Part shown: piece by piece, positions 55,647-64,000 of the stretch
Layout of the letters: every line of letters starts with the position of its first letter
Position numbering within the stretch: the stretch's first letter is position 1
NCBI GenBank assembly: GCA_012103315.1
Contig: WLWZ01000001.1
Span: 856,795-920,794, forward strand
Source of the DNA: Alphaproteobacteria bacterium
Lineage (GTDB): Bacteria; Pseudomonadota; Alphaproteobacteria; MPNO01; UBA2964
DNA: 64,000 nucleotides
Reading direction: 5' to 3'
The notes under the pieces: generated by a model
Database searches by the model: none
What the model saw: only the letters and a program-made list of their open reading frames with translations
What the model was told of the DNA's origin: nothing
Made by a program: the position numbers and the translations under genes

Positions 55647-56363
55647 ATGACTGACACCAAGCTGCATAATGTTGAGCTTTCGCCGTCGACAGTCGAACAT
55701 ATTCTCCGAAGACGGGGCGGCAAACTCCACGCTTATGACAGTATTGATCCGGCGAAAACGGCGCTCATTGTGATCGATATGCAGAATGTTTGGCTACAAG
55801 AAGGAATGGCGGCTTATTCGCCCTATTGTGCTGGTGCCGCCCCTGCAACCAACAAGCTGTGCAGGGCGATGCGGGCCGCAGGCAGTAAAGTCTATAGGGT
55901 ACGGGCGATCTATGGAGATGATGCACCGAAAACCTGGTCAGCCTATATGGAATATCTGAGTCCAGTGGATGTTGAACGAATGCTGGATGGGTTAACGGAC
56001 GGACGACCAGGCGCTGATATTTGGGACGGTATGGATGTCCAGCCTGAAGATGAAATAACCACCAAGACCCGATTTAGCGCCTTCATTCGGGGGTCTTCTG
56101 ATCTCGAAGACCGACTCCGCGCTGCCGGTATTGATACGTTGGTGATGACCGGCATTGCCACTGATGTATGCGTTGAGTCGACAACGCGCGATGCGCATAT
56201 GCTTAATTTCCGGACCATGGTTGCTTCAGACGCGACGGCGACTCGATCAGATGAAGCCCATAACGCTTCGCTGAGCGCCATGTTCAACCATTTCGCTGAC
56301 GTCTTCACCAGTGACGAAATTATTGAAATGTTGCCCGCCGCAGAATCTGCAGCAGCCGAATAG
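55647..56363 (+). CDS. Isochorismatase-family cysteine hydrolase
   Basis: The 238-residue hydrolase has the triad Asp in VIDMQN (about 43), Lys in TTKTRFSAF (about 133) and Cys in GIATDVCVEST (about 165). The ATDVCVE pattern places it near the RutB/ureidoacrylate and biuret-type amidohydrolases. It is a different branch from the hydrolases at 6544, 24280 and 25042. The ATG at 55647 follows GGAGAG; an in-frame TTG at 55635 is unlikely. It converges with rsmD. Confidence 0.87.
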   Translation: MTDTKLHNVELSPSTVEHILRRRGGKLHAYDSIDPAKTALIVIDMQNVWLQEGMAAYSPYCAGAAPATNKLCRAMRAAGSKVYRVRAIYGDDAPKTWSAYMEYLSPVDVERMLDGLTDGRPGADIWDGMDVQPEDEITTKTRFSAFIRGSSDLEDRLRAAGIDTLVMTGIATDVCVESTTRDAHMLNFRTMVASDATATRSDEAHNASLSAMFNHFADVFTSDEIIEMLPAAESAAAE

Positions 56364-56376
56364 AGATGGATCTTTG

Positions 56377-56937
56377 CTAATTTCCGAGGAATAGAATTTT
56401 GGCTTTGCCGTATTGGCGTTCGTCGAGAACGGTAAATTTTGATGGCACCTCAATTTCCTCAGATTTATCAATTTCCAGGACTGCCAGGGCGTTAGACGCA
56501 ATCCATCCTGTACTGTCCAGGGCATCAAGCGCTGGTGCCGTAAGTCCTAACCCATATGGTGGGTCGAGAAAGATGAGGGAACAAGGCTCGCTTGCGGTTT
56601 TGGGTTTGAGACAATCTGCATAAAAAACGTCGGTATGGTCGTCTTCGTGCAACATCTCGATGTTCTCGCGGCAGCAGCGCAAAGCGGCTTCCTGATTGTC
56701 TAGAAGCGTTGCATGCGTTGCGCCGCGCGATACTGCTTCGAGTCCCATCGCCCCGGTGCCGGCAAAGCCATCGAGTACTTGAGCGTCTTGTATCCAATTG
56801 CGGGCACCCAAAGCGCCTCCGCCGTGCGTCAGTATATTAAAAATGGATTCTTTAACCCGGTCGCTGGTTGGCCGAAGAAGACGTCCTTCCGCCGTTACAA
56901 GCAACCGTCCACGATGTTTACCGCCGACGATGCGCAT
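56377..56937 (-). CDS. rsmD: 16S rRNA (guanine966-N2)-methyltransferase
   Basis: The 186-residue SAM-dependent methyltransferase starts MRIVGGKHRGRLL, the family's typical N-terminus. It has the SAM loop LDGFAGTGAMGLEA (about 54-67) and the catalytic LDPPYGLG (about 126-133) that contacts the target guanine. The ATG at 56937 follows AGGAA and overlaps the end of the upstream pseudouridine synthase gene, so the genes are coupled. Confidence 0.95.
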   Translation of the reverse strand: MRIVGGKHRGRLLVTAEGRLLRPTSDRVKESIFNILTHGGGALGARNWIQDAQVLDGFAGTGAMGLEAVSRGATHATLLDNQEAALRCCRENIEMLHEDDHTDVFYADCLKPKTASEPCSLIFLDPPYGLGLTAPALDALDSTGWIASNALAVLEIDKSEEIEVPSKFTVLDERQYGKAKILFLGN

Positions 56938-57763
56938 TCTTATTCCTGTCGCGTTTGGACGGTGTGGCATCGGTTGACTGATTTTTGGGTTTCATCGGCG
57001 GAAGCTTGGCGGATAAGCGCCTAGGTTTCGGTGTCCCAACGCCTGTTTGCTCTAAGAGTACACGCGCTGAGATTTCGCGGACGGTATCGCGATGGAGTTC
57101 GCCAAGCTGAAAGGGGCCGTAAGCGATACGGATAAGCCGATTTACCCGCAGGCCCAAATGTTCCATTACTTTTCGAATTTCGCGATTTTTACCTTCCTGC
57201 AGAGATACCGTAATCCAGGAATTGTCGCCGCGTCGCTTATCGAGCTGCGCTTGTATCTCACCGTATTTGATGCCCTCGACGGTTATACCGTCAGCCAAGG
57301 ATTCCAATCGGGTTTCATCCAACGGCCCATAAGCGCGGACGCGATAGCGCCGCACCCAACCAGTGGAAGGGAGTTCTAGTTTTCGCGAGAGTTCGCCATC
57401 ATTGGTTAGGAGCAGAAGACCCTCTGAATTAAGATCCAGCCGCCCGACGAGCATGACACGAGGCAAATCTTTGGGTAGATGGTCGAAGACAGTCGGACGG
57501 TCTTCGGGGTCACTGTTACTGGACAACACACCGCGTGGTTTGTGATAGCGCCAGAGCCGGGGCTGCTCTGACTCGGCGATCTTTTTGCCATCGACAGTAA
57601 TGACGGATTGGTCGGTGACGAGCGTTGCTGGCGTTGAAATTTTTTCTCCATCAACGGTGACCCGACCAGCTTCAATCCATCGCTCTGCTTCACGGCGTGA
57701 ACAAAGGCCGGCGCGTGACATGCGTTTGGCGATACGCTCCCCCTTTATTTCTGGTTCGGCCAT
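56918..57763 (-). CDS. RsuA/RluB-family pseudouridine synthase
   Basis: The 281-residue protein has an N-terminal S4 RNA-binding domain (IAKRMSRAGLCSRREAERWI, about 11-30) and a pseudouridine synthase domain with catalytic Asp in VGRLDLNSEGLLLLTNDG. The GKNREIRKVMEHLG block follows. The length and the basic C-terminal tail fit RluB, which modifies 23S rRNA U2605, better than RsuA. It overlaps rsmD by about 20 bases, and its ATG directly follows the stop of the PuuD-like gene. Confidence 0.92.
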   Translation of the reverse strand: MAEPEIKGERIAKRMSRAGLCSRREAERWIEAGRVTVDGEKISTPATLVTDQSVITVDGKKIAESEQPRLWRYHKPRGVLSSNSDPEDRPTVFDHLPKDLPRVMLVGRLDLNSEGLLLLTNDGELSRKLELPSTGWVRRYRVRAYGPLDETRLESLADGITVEGIKYGEIQAQLDKRRGDNSWITVSLQEGKNREIRKVMEHLGLRVNRLIRIAYGPFQLGELHRDTVREISARVLLEQTGVGTPKPRRLSAKLPPMKPKNQSTDATPSKRDRNKNAHRRR

Positions 57764-58474
57764 CTATGTTGCCGCATCGATAAAGGCATCAAAGATGCGC
57801 CGGTCACCGGGGTCGATTGAAAATTCGGGATGCCATTGAACACCAAGGCAAAACCGTTTGCCGGGCAATTCAATGCCTTCAATGACGCCATCAGGTGCCG
57901 TTGCGTTAATGATCGCCGGATCGGCGATAGTCTTAACTGCTTGGTGATGGGCACTATTGACGGACATTTTTTTGGCGCCAGTAATCTGGTGAAGCAGAGT
58001 ATTCGTTTCGACGGTGATATCGTGGCCGGGTTCATCTCGAGGGTTGGGTTGCTCATGGGCGAGCGCATTCTCAATCTCGTCAGGGATATGCTGGATCAAC
58101 GTACCGCCAAGGACCACGTTAAGCAGCTGTTGGCCACCACAGATACCAAGAACGGGCATGTCCTGGTCGATAGCGCCTTTGGTAACAGCGAGCTCAAAAT
58201 CCGTTCGTCGATCTTTGGTGACGACCGTTTTGTGCCGCGTCTTATCGCCAAATAGAACCGGGTCAACGTCAAATGCGCCGCCGGTGATCACCAGGCCATC
58301 GATCATGTTGAGATAGGTATCTGCGATCTCGGGCTGATGTGGCAGAGGGACAGGTAGTCCTCCTGCATCAGCGACAGCATCACAATAGTTTTCGCGAACG
58401 GCGTACCAGGGAAACTTTGAATAGCCACCAGGCTGTTCTGAATCGAGGGTGATGCCAATAACAGGTTTGTTCAT
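57764..58474 (-). CDS. Gamma-glutamyl-gamma-aminobutyrate hydrolase-like class I amidotransferase
   Basis: The 236-residue enzyme of the PuuD/peptidase C26 group has the nucleophile Cys in GICGGQQLLN (about 113-122) and His and Glu in VQWHPEF near the C-terminus. LVITGGAFDVDP is the usual N-terminal binding loop. It cleaves gamma-glutamyl amides, in E. coli during putrescine breakdown. No other putrescine genes are adjacent. It heads a three-gene run with the pseudouridine synthase and rsmD. Confidence 0.88.
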   Translation of the reverse strand: MNKPVIGITLDSEQPGGYSKFPWYAVRENYCDAVADAGGLPVPLPHQPEIADTYLNMIDGLVITGGAFDVDPVLFGDKTRHKTVVTKDRRTDFELAVTKGAIDQDMPVLGICGGQQLLNVVLGGTLIQHIPDEIENALAHEQPNPRDEPGHDITVETNTLLHQITGAKKMSVNSAHHQAVKTIADPAIINATAPDGVIEGIELPGKRFCLGVQWHPEFSIDPGDRRIFDAFIDAAT

Positions 58475-58509
58475 ACCGCCACTGTAGAAACCCGTCGAGT
58501 CAGGTCAAG

Positions 58510-58540
58510 AAAAAGGGGCGCTCAAACTGGAGCGCCCCTC
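58510..58540 (-). terminator. Rho-independent terminator of the TctC-like gene
   Basis: A perfect 10-pair stem (AGGGGCGCTC with GAGCGCCCCT) and a six-base loop are followed, on the minus strand, by five Ts. It separates the binding-protein gene from the PuuD-like gene and is one of the strongest terminators in the window. Confidence 0.88.
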
Positions 58541-58562
58541 TAATGGATCATCCCATCCATCC

Positions 58563-59615
58563 TTATTTCTTCGATTTCTTCTTTTTGTTGTAGCCGAGAA
58601 CTGCTGCAGTCCGTTTCAGGATATCTTTTGGCGTCTTCATAAGTGCAGCGATATTAGCTTCAACGTCAGCGCCGCTAAGATATCCGAGGTCCATTTTGCG
58701 TTTCTTAGCATCAGCCAGGAAAGCTGGGTCCTTCATGGTTGCATCAAAAGCTTTGCGCAATGCCATGAGACGATCGTTTGGAATTCCCGGTGGAGAACCA
58801 ACGATCCGCGCCATGGCGACCGGCACAGATAGGAGTTGAGCGATTGGCTTGTATTCTGCCGAGACGACATCAACCAGCATAGGGACACCTTTTACGGCGG
58901 GGTCTGGATGTGGTTTCAAACCCGCTTGCACGAGAACGCCGATTTTATCTGTTCCGATCCAATGAGGTCGGATGACATTCCAGCTCTGCCAGGAGCCGCC
59001 GCGTGCTTGAGCTTCACCTGCTTCCATTGCATTGGTCATCTTGGCAGTGCCACGATAACCCGTGACGATTTTAAATTTAGTGCCAATCGCGGTATTGAGG
59101 AATTGCGGAAAAATATAGGTTTCGGATCCCTTACCAGAGGCAGCGACGATAATTTGCTTCTTTTTGGCATCGTCCAGCGATTTGGCCACATCGCCCATCG
59201 CAACGACCATGCTGTTAAGCGCTGCCATGTTGCCGATCCAGCGCATTTTGCTCATATCGAACTTGATGCCACGCGGACGAATTAGCTGAAATAACGGGTG
59301 GGTCCAAAAGGGTGTAATAACCGTCGTTCCGTCTTTTGGGGCGACGTTATAAACATAGTTAGAGGCTTTGACACCGCCAGAACCCGGCATATTTACGACG
59401 ATCGCGTTTGGCTTTCCGGGTAAACGTTTGCCCATATGCTGGACCAGGGTTCGCATATATAGGTCATACCCGCCACCCGGTGAGGCGCCGATATAAAAGC
59501 GGACGGTTTTGCCATCATAGAAATCGGACACTGCATCCGCCTGGGCGGTTGAAGCGACACCTAATCCAATTGTGGATGCGATGATGGCACCACTAATTTT
59601 TCCAAATTTTCTCAA
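58563..59615 (-). CDS. TctC/Bug-family periplasmic solute-binding protein
   Basis: The 350-residue protein has a signal peptide (KISGAIIASTIGLG, cleavage after AQA) and the tripartite tricarboxylate receptor fold (TVRFYIGASPGGGYDLY, the GGG loop contacting carboxylates). It delivers organic acids to TctAB-type permeases, which are not adjacent. The start is a TTG at 59615 because GGGGAGG lies 6 bases before it; the frame continues upstream to 59690 without a binding site. The C-terminal tail is rich in Lys. Confidence 0.88.
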   Translation of the reverse strand: MRKFGKISGAIIASTIGLGVASTAQADAVSDFYDGKTVRFYIGASPGGGYDLYMRTLVQHMGKRLPGKPNAIVVNMPGSGGVKASNYVYNVAPKDGTTVITPFWTHPLFQLIRPRGIKFDMSKMRWIGNMAALNSMVVAMGDVAKSLDDAKKKQIIVAASGKGSETYIFPQFLNTAIGTKFKIVTGYRGTAKMTNAMEAGEAQARGGSWQSWNVIRPHWIGTDKIGVLVQAGLKPHPDPAVKGVPMLVDVVSAEYKPIAQLLSVPVAMARIVGSPPGIPNDRLMALRKAFDATMKDPAFLADAKKRKMDLGYLSGADVEANIAALMKTPKDILKRTAAVLGYNKKKKSKK

Positions 59616-59812
59616 CGTGACCTCCCCAAGCCAATTCAAATTCAATTCAAAACGCACTAGACGCATAAGTTGTCTTGTGATCTTCATCACATTACCAAAA
59701 CTATAATAAAAAAATCAATTCTGAAGATCATAATTTTTTGTGAACCCTTGCGTCGTTCGTCAACCCCTCGCACTATTGCGGTAATCAAAAACCTGAATTG
59801 GGAGACTTGTAG

Positions 59813-60550
59813 ATGGCGTTTTCTAGCTGGCGCGGAATTATCGGCATTATTAAACCTACTATGCGACCGGGTGGTCTCGAAGACATGATAAGGATATTGC
59901 CGGAAGGGATCGGTGTTATCCCGCTGTTTAACAATATTACGCGTGGTGACCGGAGCGAGTTCAAAGAGGTGATGAAGGATTACGATGAAAAAGTTGGAAT
60001 CCTTGCGGAGCAGGGCTGCGATGTTATTCATCCGGAAGGTGCGCCGCCTTTTATGGTGCTGGGAAATGCCGGTGAGGCGAAAAAAATTCGCGGTTGGGAA
60101 CGTAAACACAAAACGCAAGTATTTACGTCCGGTACAAATCACGTCGCCGCTCTAAAGGCACTAAAGGTTAAACGCTTTGTCGGGGCGAGCTATTTTCAGG
60201 GTGAAATCAACAAGACCTTCGGAAACTATTTCAAGAAGGAAGGGTTTAACGTTCTGGGTATGGAGGGTATCGATGTGCCGTTCAATAAAGTCCAAACCCT
60301 GTCATCTGAAGAAATCTATTCCTTTATCAAGAAACTCGCTTTGAAACATAAGAGGGCGCAAGGCATCTATATGCTCGGGACAGGCTGGAAGGCCATGAAA
60401 GTTATTCCGATGTTGGAACAAGATCTTGGTATTCCTATTGTCTTTCCCGTCACGGCTCGGGTCTGGGAGTTCCAGAAGCGGCTTTCGATTAATGAACCGC
60501 GAACAGGATACGGCCAGCTTCTCGAAGACATGCCACCTATGGTGAAATAA
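59813..60550 (+). CDS. Asp/Glu racemase-fold protein lacking catalytic cysteines
   Basis: The 245-residue protein matches the maleate isomerase/arylmalonate decarboxylase group in layout: WRGIIGIIKPT start, VFTSGTNHVAALKAL (about 104-118) and IPIVFPVTARVWEF (about 208-221). The two positions that carry nucleophilic cysteines in racemases and isomerases seem changed: IHPEGAPPF in the first half and MLGTGWKAM in the second. Decarboxylation without Cys is not established for this branch. It faces away from the TctC-like gene, so it may act on the imported organic acid. GGGAGA precedes the ATG. Confidence 0.7.
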   Translation: MAFSSWRGIIGIIKPTMRPGGLEDMIRILPEGIGVIPLFNNITRGDRSEFKEVMKDYDEKVGILAEQGCDVIHPEGAPPFMVLGNAGEAKKIRGWERKHKTQVFTSGTNHVAALKALKVKRFVGASYFQGEINKTFGNYFKKEGFNVLGMEGIDVPFNKVQTLSSEEIYSFIKKLALKHKRAQGIYMLGTGWKAMKVIPMLEQDLGIPIVFPVTARVWEFQKRLSINEPRTGYGQLLEDMPPMVK

Positions 60551-60579
60551 CGCTTAATATTGGCCTTTAAGCGGTTTTT
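60551..60579 (+). terminator. Rho-independent terminator in a convergent gene overlap
   Basis: CGCTTAA pairs with TTAAGCG over seven positions around a nine-base loop and is followed by G and five Ts. It ends the racemase-fold gene and lies over the stop codon of the convergent glycosyltransferase-like gene. Confidence 0.7.
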
Positions 60580-61274
60580 GGAAGGGTGGCTTCGTAGGCC
60601 GCCCTTTCTTGACTCCAGTCTTCAGCATAGTCAACGGCTTGCCATTCATCGAACCACGGCCCGCCTCTCGTATAATGGATGGCATCAGGAGCGTCGCTTT
60701 GAGGCTTGTCGCACCAGCCCTCTAGCCAATTCCAGCTTTCCGGAATTTCACCAATGAGCTCATCTGGAAGCCACTGAAATCTGTGCAAGAAGGCTCCGGT
60801 CTCTGCATTGACCACATTCGGTGTAAGGACAGCATTTGCTGGGTGTCCGCAGTTATAGAGCACCATCGATGACCAGTTCTTTCGGGGGTATTGAGTTTGC
60901 GGTCGGTCATCCATCTTGCGATTTTCTTTAGGCTGATGATCGTGATGAACGCACATGATCGCATACCGGTCGTCTATCATAGAGATCATCTTGGCAATGT
61001 CAGTAAGCCACAAGAAGTCGCAATCGCAAAACAGTGCCCAACCATCATGGCCATTTAAATGAGGAACGAAAAATCGCGTATAGGTAAACTCTGTTGCTGC
61101 CAAGGGGTCCTCGTCGCGTGTGTACAGACCATTTTCTCTGAGTGAATGCTGTTTAATCGGTGTAACCGAAAGGGGGATGGAGGCCCGGCTCTTTAAGGAG
61201 TGATGGCAAACCTGATAGGCAATGTCTTCTCGTGAATCCCAGCCCACATATACAGGAAAGGGCGTTTGAGTCAC
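60567..61274 (-). CDS. Glycosyltransferase-like protein
   Basis: The 235-residue protein begins PVYVGWDSREDIAYQV and carries the metal-binding DxD motif in CDCDFLWL (about 82-89), surrounded by aromatic residues. GWDxRE and YTRFFVPHL fit GT8-like or capsule-type transferases acting on nucleotide sugars. It has no membrane segment. No other glycan genes are near; the substrate is unknown. Confidence 0.65.
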   Translation of the reverse strand: MTQTPFPVYVGWDSREDIAYQVCHHSLKSRASIPLSVTPIKQHSLRENGLYTRDEDPLAATEFTYTRFFVPHLNGHDGWALFCDCDFLWLTDIAKMISMIDDRYAIMCVHHDHQPKENRKMDDRPQTQYPRKNWSSMVLYNCGHPANAVLTPNVVNAETGAFLHRFQWLPDELIGEIPESWNWLEGWCDKPQSDAPDAIHYTRGGPWFDEWQAVDYAEDWSQERAAYEATLPKTA

Positions 61275-61431
61275 CTCGTCGGTCCTTGATGTTTCATGCG
61301 AGTGTTTGTGCCAAAACGATGCCCTAGTGTCCAGTCAATCTGATTCATAAGTCAAATGGAAAATTAGAATTGATATAAATGGAAAACGAGTTTTTCTTGA
61401 CGGATTTCCGCGATATTAGCATCTTGCGCGG

Positions 61432-61902
61432 ATGAATGGGTCAGTTCCTCCACATGCTCAAAAATACATGGAAATTGCCCTCGCCGAGGCAGCGGAAGCT
61501 GCCCTGCGAGAAGAAGTTCCCGTTGGTGCGGTTATCGTCGATACGCAAAGTCAGGAGGTTCTCGCTGCTGCTGGCAACCGGACGGAAGAACTTAGAGACG
61601 CTACAGCCCATGCGGAAATGTTGGTTTTACGAGAGGCGGCGAAAGTCTATGGCGGCACGCGGCTGGTCGATTGCGATCTTTATGTAACGTTGGAACCTTG
61701 TGCCATGTGTGCGGCAGCTATTTCGATGGCGCGGGTTCGGCGATTGTATTTTGGAGCCTCCGATCCCAAGAGTGGTGGTGTTGAAAATGGACCGCAATTC
61801 TTTAGCCAGCCTACCTGTCATCATCGACCGGACGTCTATGGTGGCATCGATGAATTGCGAGCCCGTCGTATGTTGCAGGATTTTTTTGAAGTACGGCGTT
61901 AA
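61432..61902 (+). CDS. tadA: tRNA adenosine(34) deaminase
   Basis: The 156-residue zinc deaminase has HAEMLVL (His and catalytic Glu) and TLEPCAMCAAA (two Cys ligands), in the order and spacing of TadA. It converts A34 to inosine in tRNA-Arg (ACG). The length is normal. It stands alone before the sensor kinase gene, 47 bases away. Confidence 0.95.
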   Translation: MNGSVPPHAQKYMEIALAEAAEAALREEVPVGAVIVDTQSQEVLAAAGNRTEELRDATAHAEMLVLREAAKVYGGTRLVDCDLYVTLEPCAMCAAAISMARVRRLYFGASDPKSGGVENGPQFFSQPTCHHRPDVYGGIDELRARRMLQDFFEVRR

Positions 61903-61949
61903 CCGGATAGACTATCTCTACAGTAAAGGGGCTGCTCGGTTCTGGGTTG

Positions 61950-63854
61950 ATGGCTAAGATTGCGATGAATAGCGAACTTGCGGGAGGGGGGCGGCGAACC
62001 CTATCGGTGCGGATCGTTCGCTCGATTATGATCGCGGGATTTGTAGCGATTAGCGCCGCCGTACTGTGGTTTACTTTTTACTGGTCGCAAAAAATTGCTC
62101 TCGAGGAAATTCGCGAACGCAGCGGTCATACGCTCAACCTGGTTGCGACGAATTTAACGAGTGAGCTTTCTAAATTTCAGTACCAGCCTGCATTGTTGGC
62201 GAATAGCAGCTTGTTTCAATCTGTGCTTTTGGATCCGGCGACTGGTCCAGAGCTTGATAGTCTAAATCGTGAACTTGAGCGCATTAATTTTTTATCGGGC
62301 GCTTTAGATACCTTCCTGGTCAATAAATCGGGAACTGTCGTCGCTTCAAGTAACTGGGCATCTAACAGGTCGCTGGTTGGGTTCTTTGTCGGTACGCAAC
62401 CCTACTTTCAATCAGCTATGCATGGCGGGCTCGGCCGCTACCATGCAATTTCTGGCCCACCAGATGCCGGTGAAATGAGCTATTTCTTTTCCCACCCAAT
62501 ACGGGCCGACAATCGCCAAGTTGGCGTCGTTGTCATCCGCTTGCGTCTCGGTAGTCTAGAGGAACGCTGGTTGGCGCCTGACCACGAAACAATGGTGGTT
62601 GATGATGCTGGCGTCATATTCATGAGTACCCGTTCCGACTGGCGATTCAGGGCAACAAAGCCGCTCGACGCTGCAATTTTGACGAAATTGAAGCGACTGC
62701 ATCAATATGGTGACCGCGTCTATCCGTTCTGGCCGATGTCAGCACCGCAAACTGATGATGTCGTTGAAATCGCTGACAGCAGCATCTCCCCTAATCAAAA
62801 ATCATCGGCTAAAAAGGCTCAACGGTATTTATTTCAACAAAAGGACATGCCCACTGCAGGCTGGCGCGTGATTATTCTATCTCGTCTCGATGCAGTTGCT
62901 GCGCAAACCGTTATCGCGCTGGTTGTGGTGAGCTTTATGCTCGTCAGCGCGCTCTTACTTATTGCGGTCCGACATCAAAGAAAATTGCGGTTTCAGGAAC
63001 GAATTTCTTTGCAGGAAGCGGCGCTGGCCAATTTGGAAGATCAAGTCGAACAACGAACTGAAGCCTTAACCACAGTGAACCGACGTTTGCGCAGTGAAAT
63101 CGGCGAACGTCATCGCGCAGAAGAAGAGCTCCACAAGACGCAGGAGGAACTCGTTCAATCCGCGAAACTTGCCGCACTTGGACAAATGTCTGTCGGTTTG
63201 AGCCACGAGTTAAATCAGCCGTTGGCGGCGATCAGATCTTATTCGGATAATGCGCGGACCTTTCTTGAAAGGGCGCAATCGGAGTCAGTCCGGTCGAACT
63301 TGGAAGGAATTTCTGAACTTACCGAACGCATGGCGAAGATTATCCGCAACCTTCGAACGTATGCTCGTGGGGAAGCCGTCGAATCTCGTCCGACTTCTCT
63401 AAGAGTTTCGCTGGATGAAGCTCTCAATTTATTGGAAGTCCGTTTCCGAGAGGAAGCCGTTGAACTCGTAGCAGATCTACCAGACCCATCCCTTCAGGTG
63501 GTTGGTGGAACGGTACGGCTTCAGCAGGTCTTCGTGAATTTAATATCGAACGGCATTGATGCAATGAAGGGTCGTGACATTCGGAGGTTGAGCATTTCTG
63601 TCGTCGAACATAAGGAACACGTCGACGTCTTAATCACGGACACTGGGATAGGTATCAGTAAAGAAGATCGTGCCAATATTTTTGATCCCTTTTACTCGAC
63701 CAAAGGTGTTGGTGAGGGGACAGGGCTAGGCTTGTCTATTTCATACGGTATTATCAATCAGTTCGGTGGTCAGATTGAAACCGACGATAATCCCGACGGT
63801 GGCTCGATATTCACGGTTGTCTTACAAAAAATAGGGGCGGGGGAGACGGCTTAG
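61950..63854 (+). CDS. DctB-type sensor histidine kinase
   Basis: The 634-residue kinase has membrane segments at about 25-46 and 315-337 enclosing a periplasmic Cache-type sensor. A coiled-coil linker (EQRTEALTTVNRRL) precedes a His-box GLSHELNQPLAAIR. An ATPase domain with NLISNGIDAM, DTGIGIS and GTGLGLS follows. The NQPLA context and layout match DctB, the C4-dicarboxylate sensor. The ATG at 61950 is chosen. The response-regulator gene starts 2 bases after the stop; no dicarboxylate transporter is in the window. Confidence 0.9.
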   Translation: MAKIAMNSELAGGGRRTLSVRIVRSIMIAGFVAISAAVLWFTFYWSQKIALEEIRERSGHTLNLVATNLTSELSKFQYQPALLANSSLFQSVLLDPATGPELDSLNRELERINFLSGALDTFLVNKSGTVVASSNWASNRSLVGFFVGTQPYFQSAMHGGLGRYHAISGPPDAGEMSYFFSHPIRADNRQVGVVVIRLRLGSLEERWLAPDHETMVVDDAGVIFMSTRSDWRFRATKPLDAAILTKLKRLHQYGDRVYPFWPMSAPQTDDVVEIADSSISPNQKSSAKKAQRYLFQQKDMPTAGWRVIILSRLDAVAAQTVIALVVVSFMLVSALLLIAVRHQRKLRFQERISLQEAALANLEDQVEQRTEALTTVNRRLRSEIGERHRAEEELHKTQEELVQSAKLAALGQMSVGLSHELNQPLAAIRSYSDNARTFLERAQSESVRSNLEGISELTERMAKIIRNLRTYARGEAVESRPTSLRVSLDEALNLLEVRFREEAVELVADLPDPSLQVVGGTVRLQQVFVNLISNGIDAMKGRDIRRLSISVVEHKEHVDVLITDTGIGISKEDRANIFDPFYSTKGVGEGTGLGLSISYGIINQFGGQIETDDNPDGGSIFTVVLQKIGAGETA

Positions 63855-63856
63855 GC

Positions 63857-64000
63857 ATGGTGGCCAATGTTATCTTTGTCGATGATGAGAAACACTTGCG
63901 AACGGCTTGTAGCCAGGCGCTAGAACTTGCCGGGTATGAAGTGAATAGTTTCGAGTCAGCCGACGGTGTGTTGGATGATATTGACCCTGCTTGGCCAGGT
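63857..64000 (+). CDS. DctD-type response regulator, 5' part (runs off window)
   Basis: The first 48 codons encode the start of a receiver domain: VANVIFVDDEKHLRTACSQA, with the acidic pair VDDE and the following helix as in DctD. It is coupled to the upstream kinase. The rest, expected to hold an AAA+ sigma54-activator domain and a helix-turn-helix, lies outside the window. Confidence 0.85.
   Translation, partial: MVANVIFVDDEKHLRTACSQALELAGYEVNSFESADGVLDDIDPAWPG

Noticed and set aside
61405..61430. CCGCG...CGCGG inverted repeat before tadA as a regulatory hairpin
   Set aside because: Five-base stem with a 13-14 base loop has little stability.

Overview
The window reads as a chromosomal segment of a free-living alphaproteobacterium, probably of a Rhodospirillales-like lineage. 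Three things support this: the conserved run ribF-ileS-lspA-DUF3035 lipoprotein-M16-M16; the imuA-imuB-dnaE2 mutagenesis cassette behind a GTTC-N7-GTTC LexA box, which is the alphaproteobacterial form; and the short pssA/psd pair. Genes are dense on both strands, base composition looks near 50% GC by eye, no gene-free stretch exceeds 300 bases, and I saw no rRNA, tRNA, CRISPR array or intact insertion sequence.

Region 1-2.8 kb: the 3' end of ribA, a promoter-like site and a terminator, then debris of mobile origin. This consists of a chimeric ORF (terminase N-terminus joined in frame to a tail-collar domain) and a frameshifted SGNH hydrolase gene. Region 2.9-13.1 kb is an accessory metabolic block: two class II aldolase-fold proteins (one apparently without its zinc ligands), an extradiol-type VOC protein, a cysteine hydrolase, a protein resembling E1-alpha dehydrogenase that lacks the thiamine-diphosphate motif, a polyprenyl-phosphate sugar transferase and three tandem MFS transporters. 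Region 13.1-22 kb holds a pseudo-receiver protein, an orphan HigA-like antitoxin, a FliL-like membrane protein, an FAD oxidoreductase and a four-gene Gld-type ABC operon (ATPase, permease, GldG-like, DUF4340).

Region 22-29.3 kb is a catabolic-looking cluster built from paralogous pairs: two ornithine-cyclodeaminase-family genes, two isochorismatase-family hydrolases and two VOC proteins, plus an acyl-CoA-dehydrogenase-fold flavoprotein and a glutathione transferase. Its substrate is unknown. Region 30.2-35.8 kb is the SOS translesion cassette with its LexA box. Region 35.8-39 kb carries an alpha/beta hydrolase, a PL5 alginate lyase and an amidohydrolase.

Region 39-64 kb is mostly core: a NaChBac-type sodium channel, phosphatidylserine synthase and decarboxylase, a DUF62 SAM hydrolase, a GGDEF cyclase, ribF, ileS, lspA, a BamF-like lipoprotein, an M16 pair, TauE/SafE, pgi, mutL, a hydrolase, rsmD, an RluB-type synthase and a PuuD-like amidohydrolase. 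It then continues with a TctC binding protein, a racemase-fold protein without catalytic cysteines, a glycosyltransferase-like protein, tadA and a DctB/DctD-type two-component pair whose regulator runs off the window.

A recurring theme is well-formed ORFs of enzyme or signalling families that have lost their hallmark residues (aldolase, E1-alpha, receiver, racemase, OCD). Function calls come from motifs read by eye; no database search was run.
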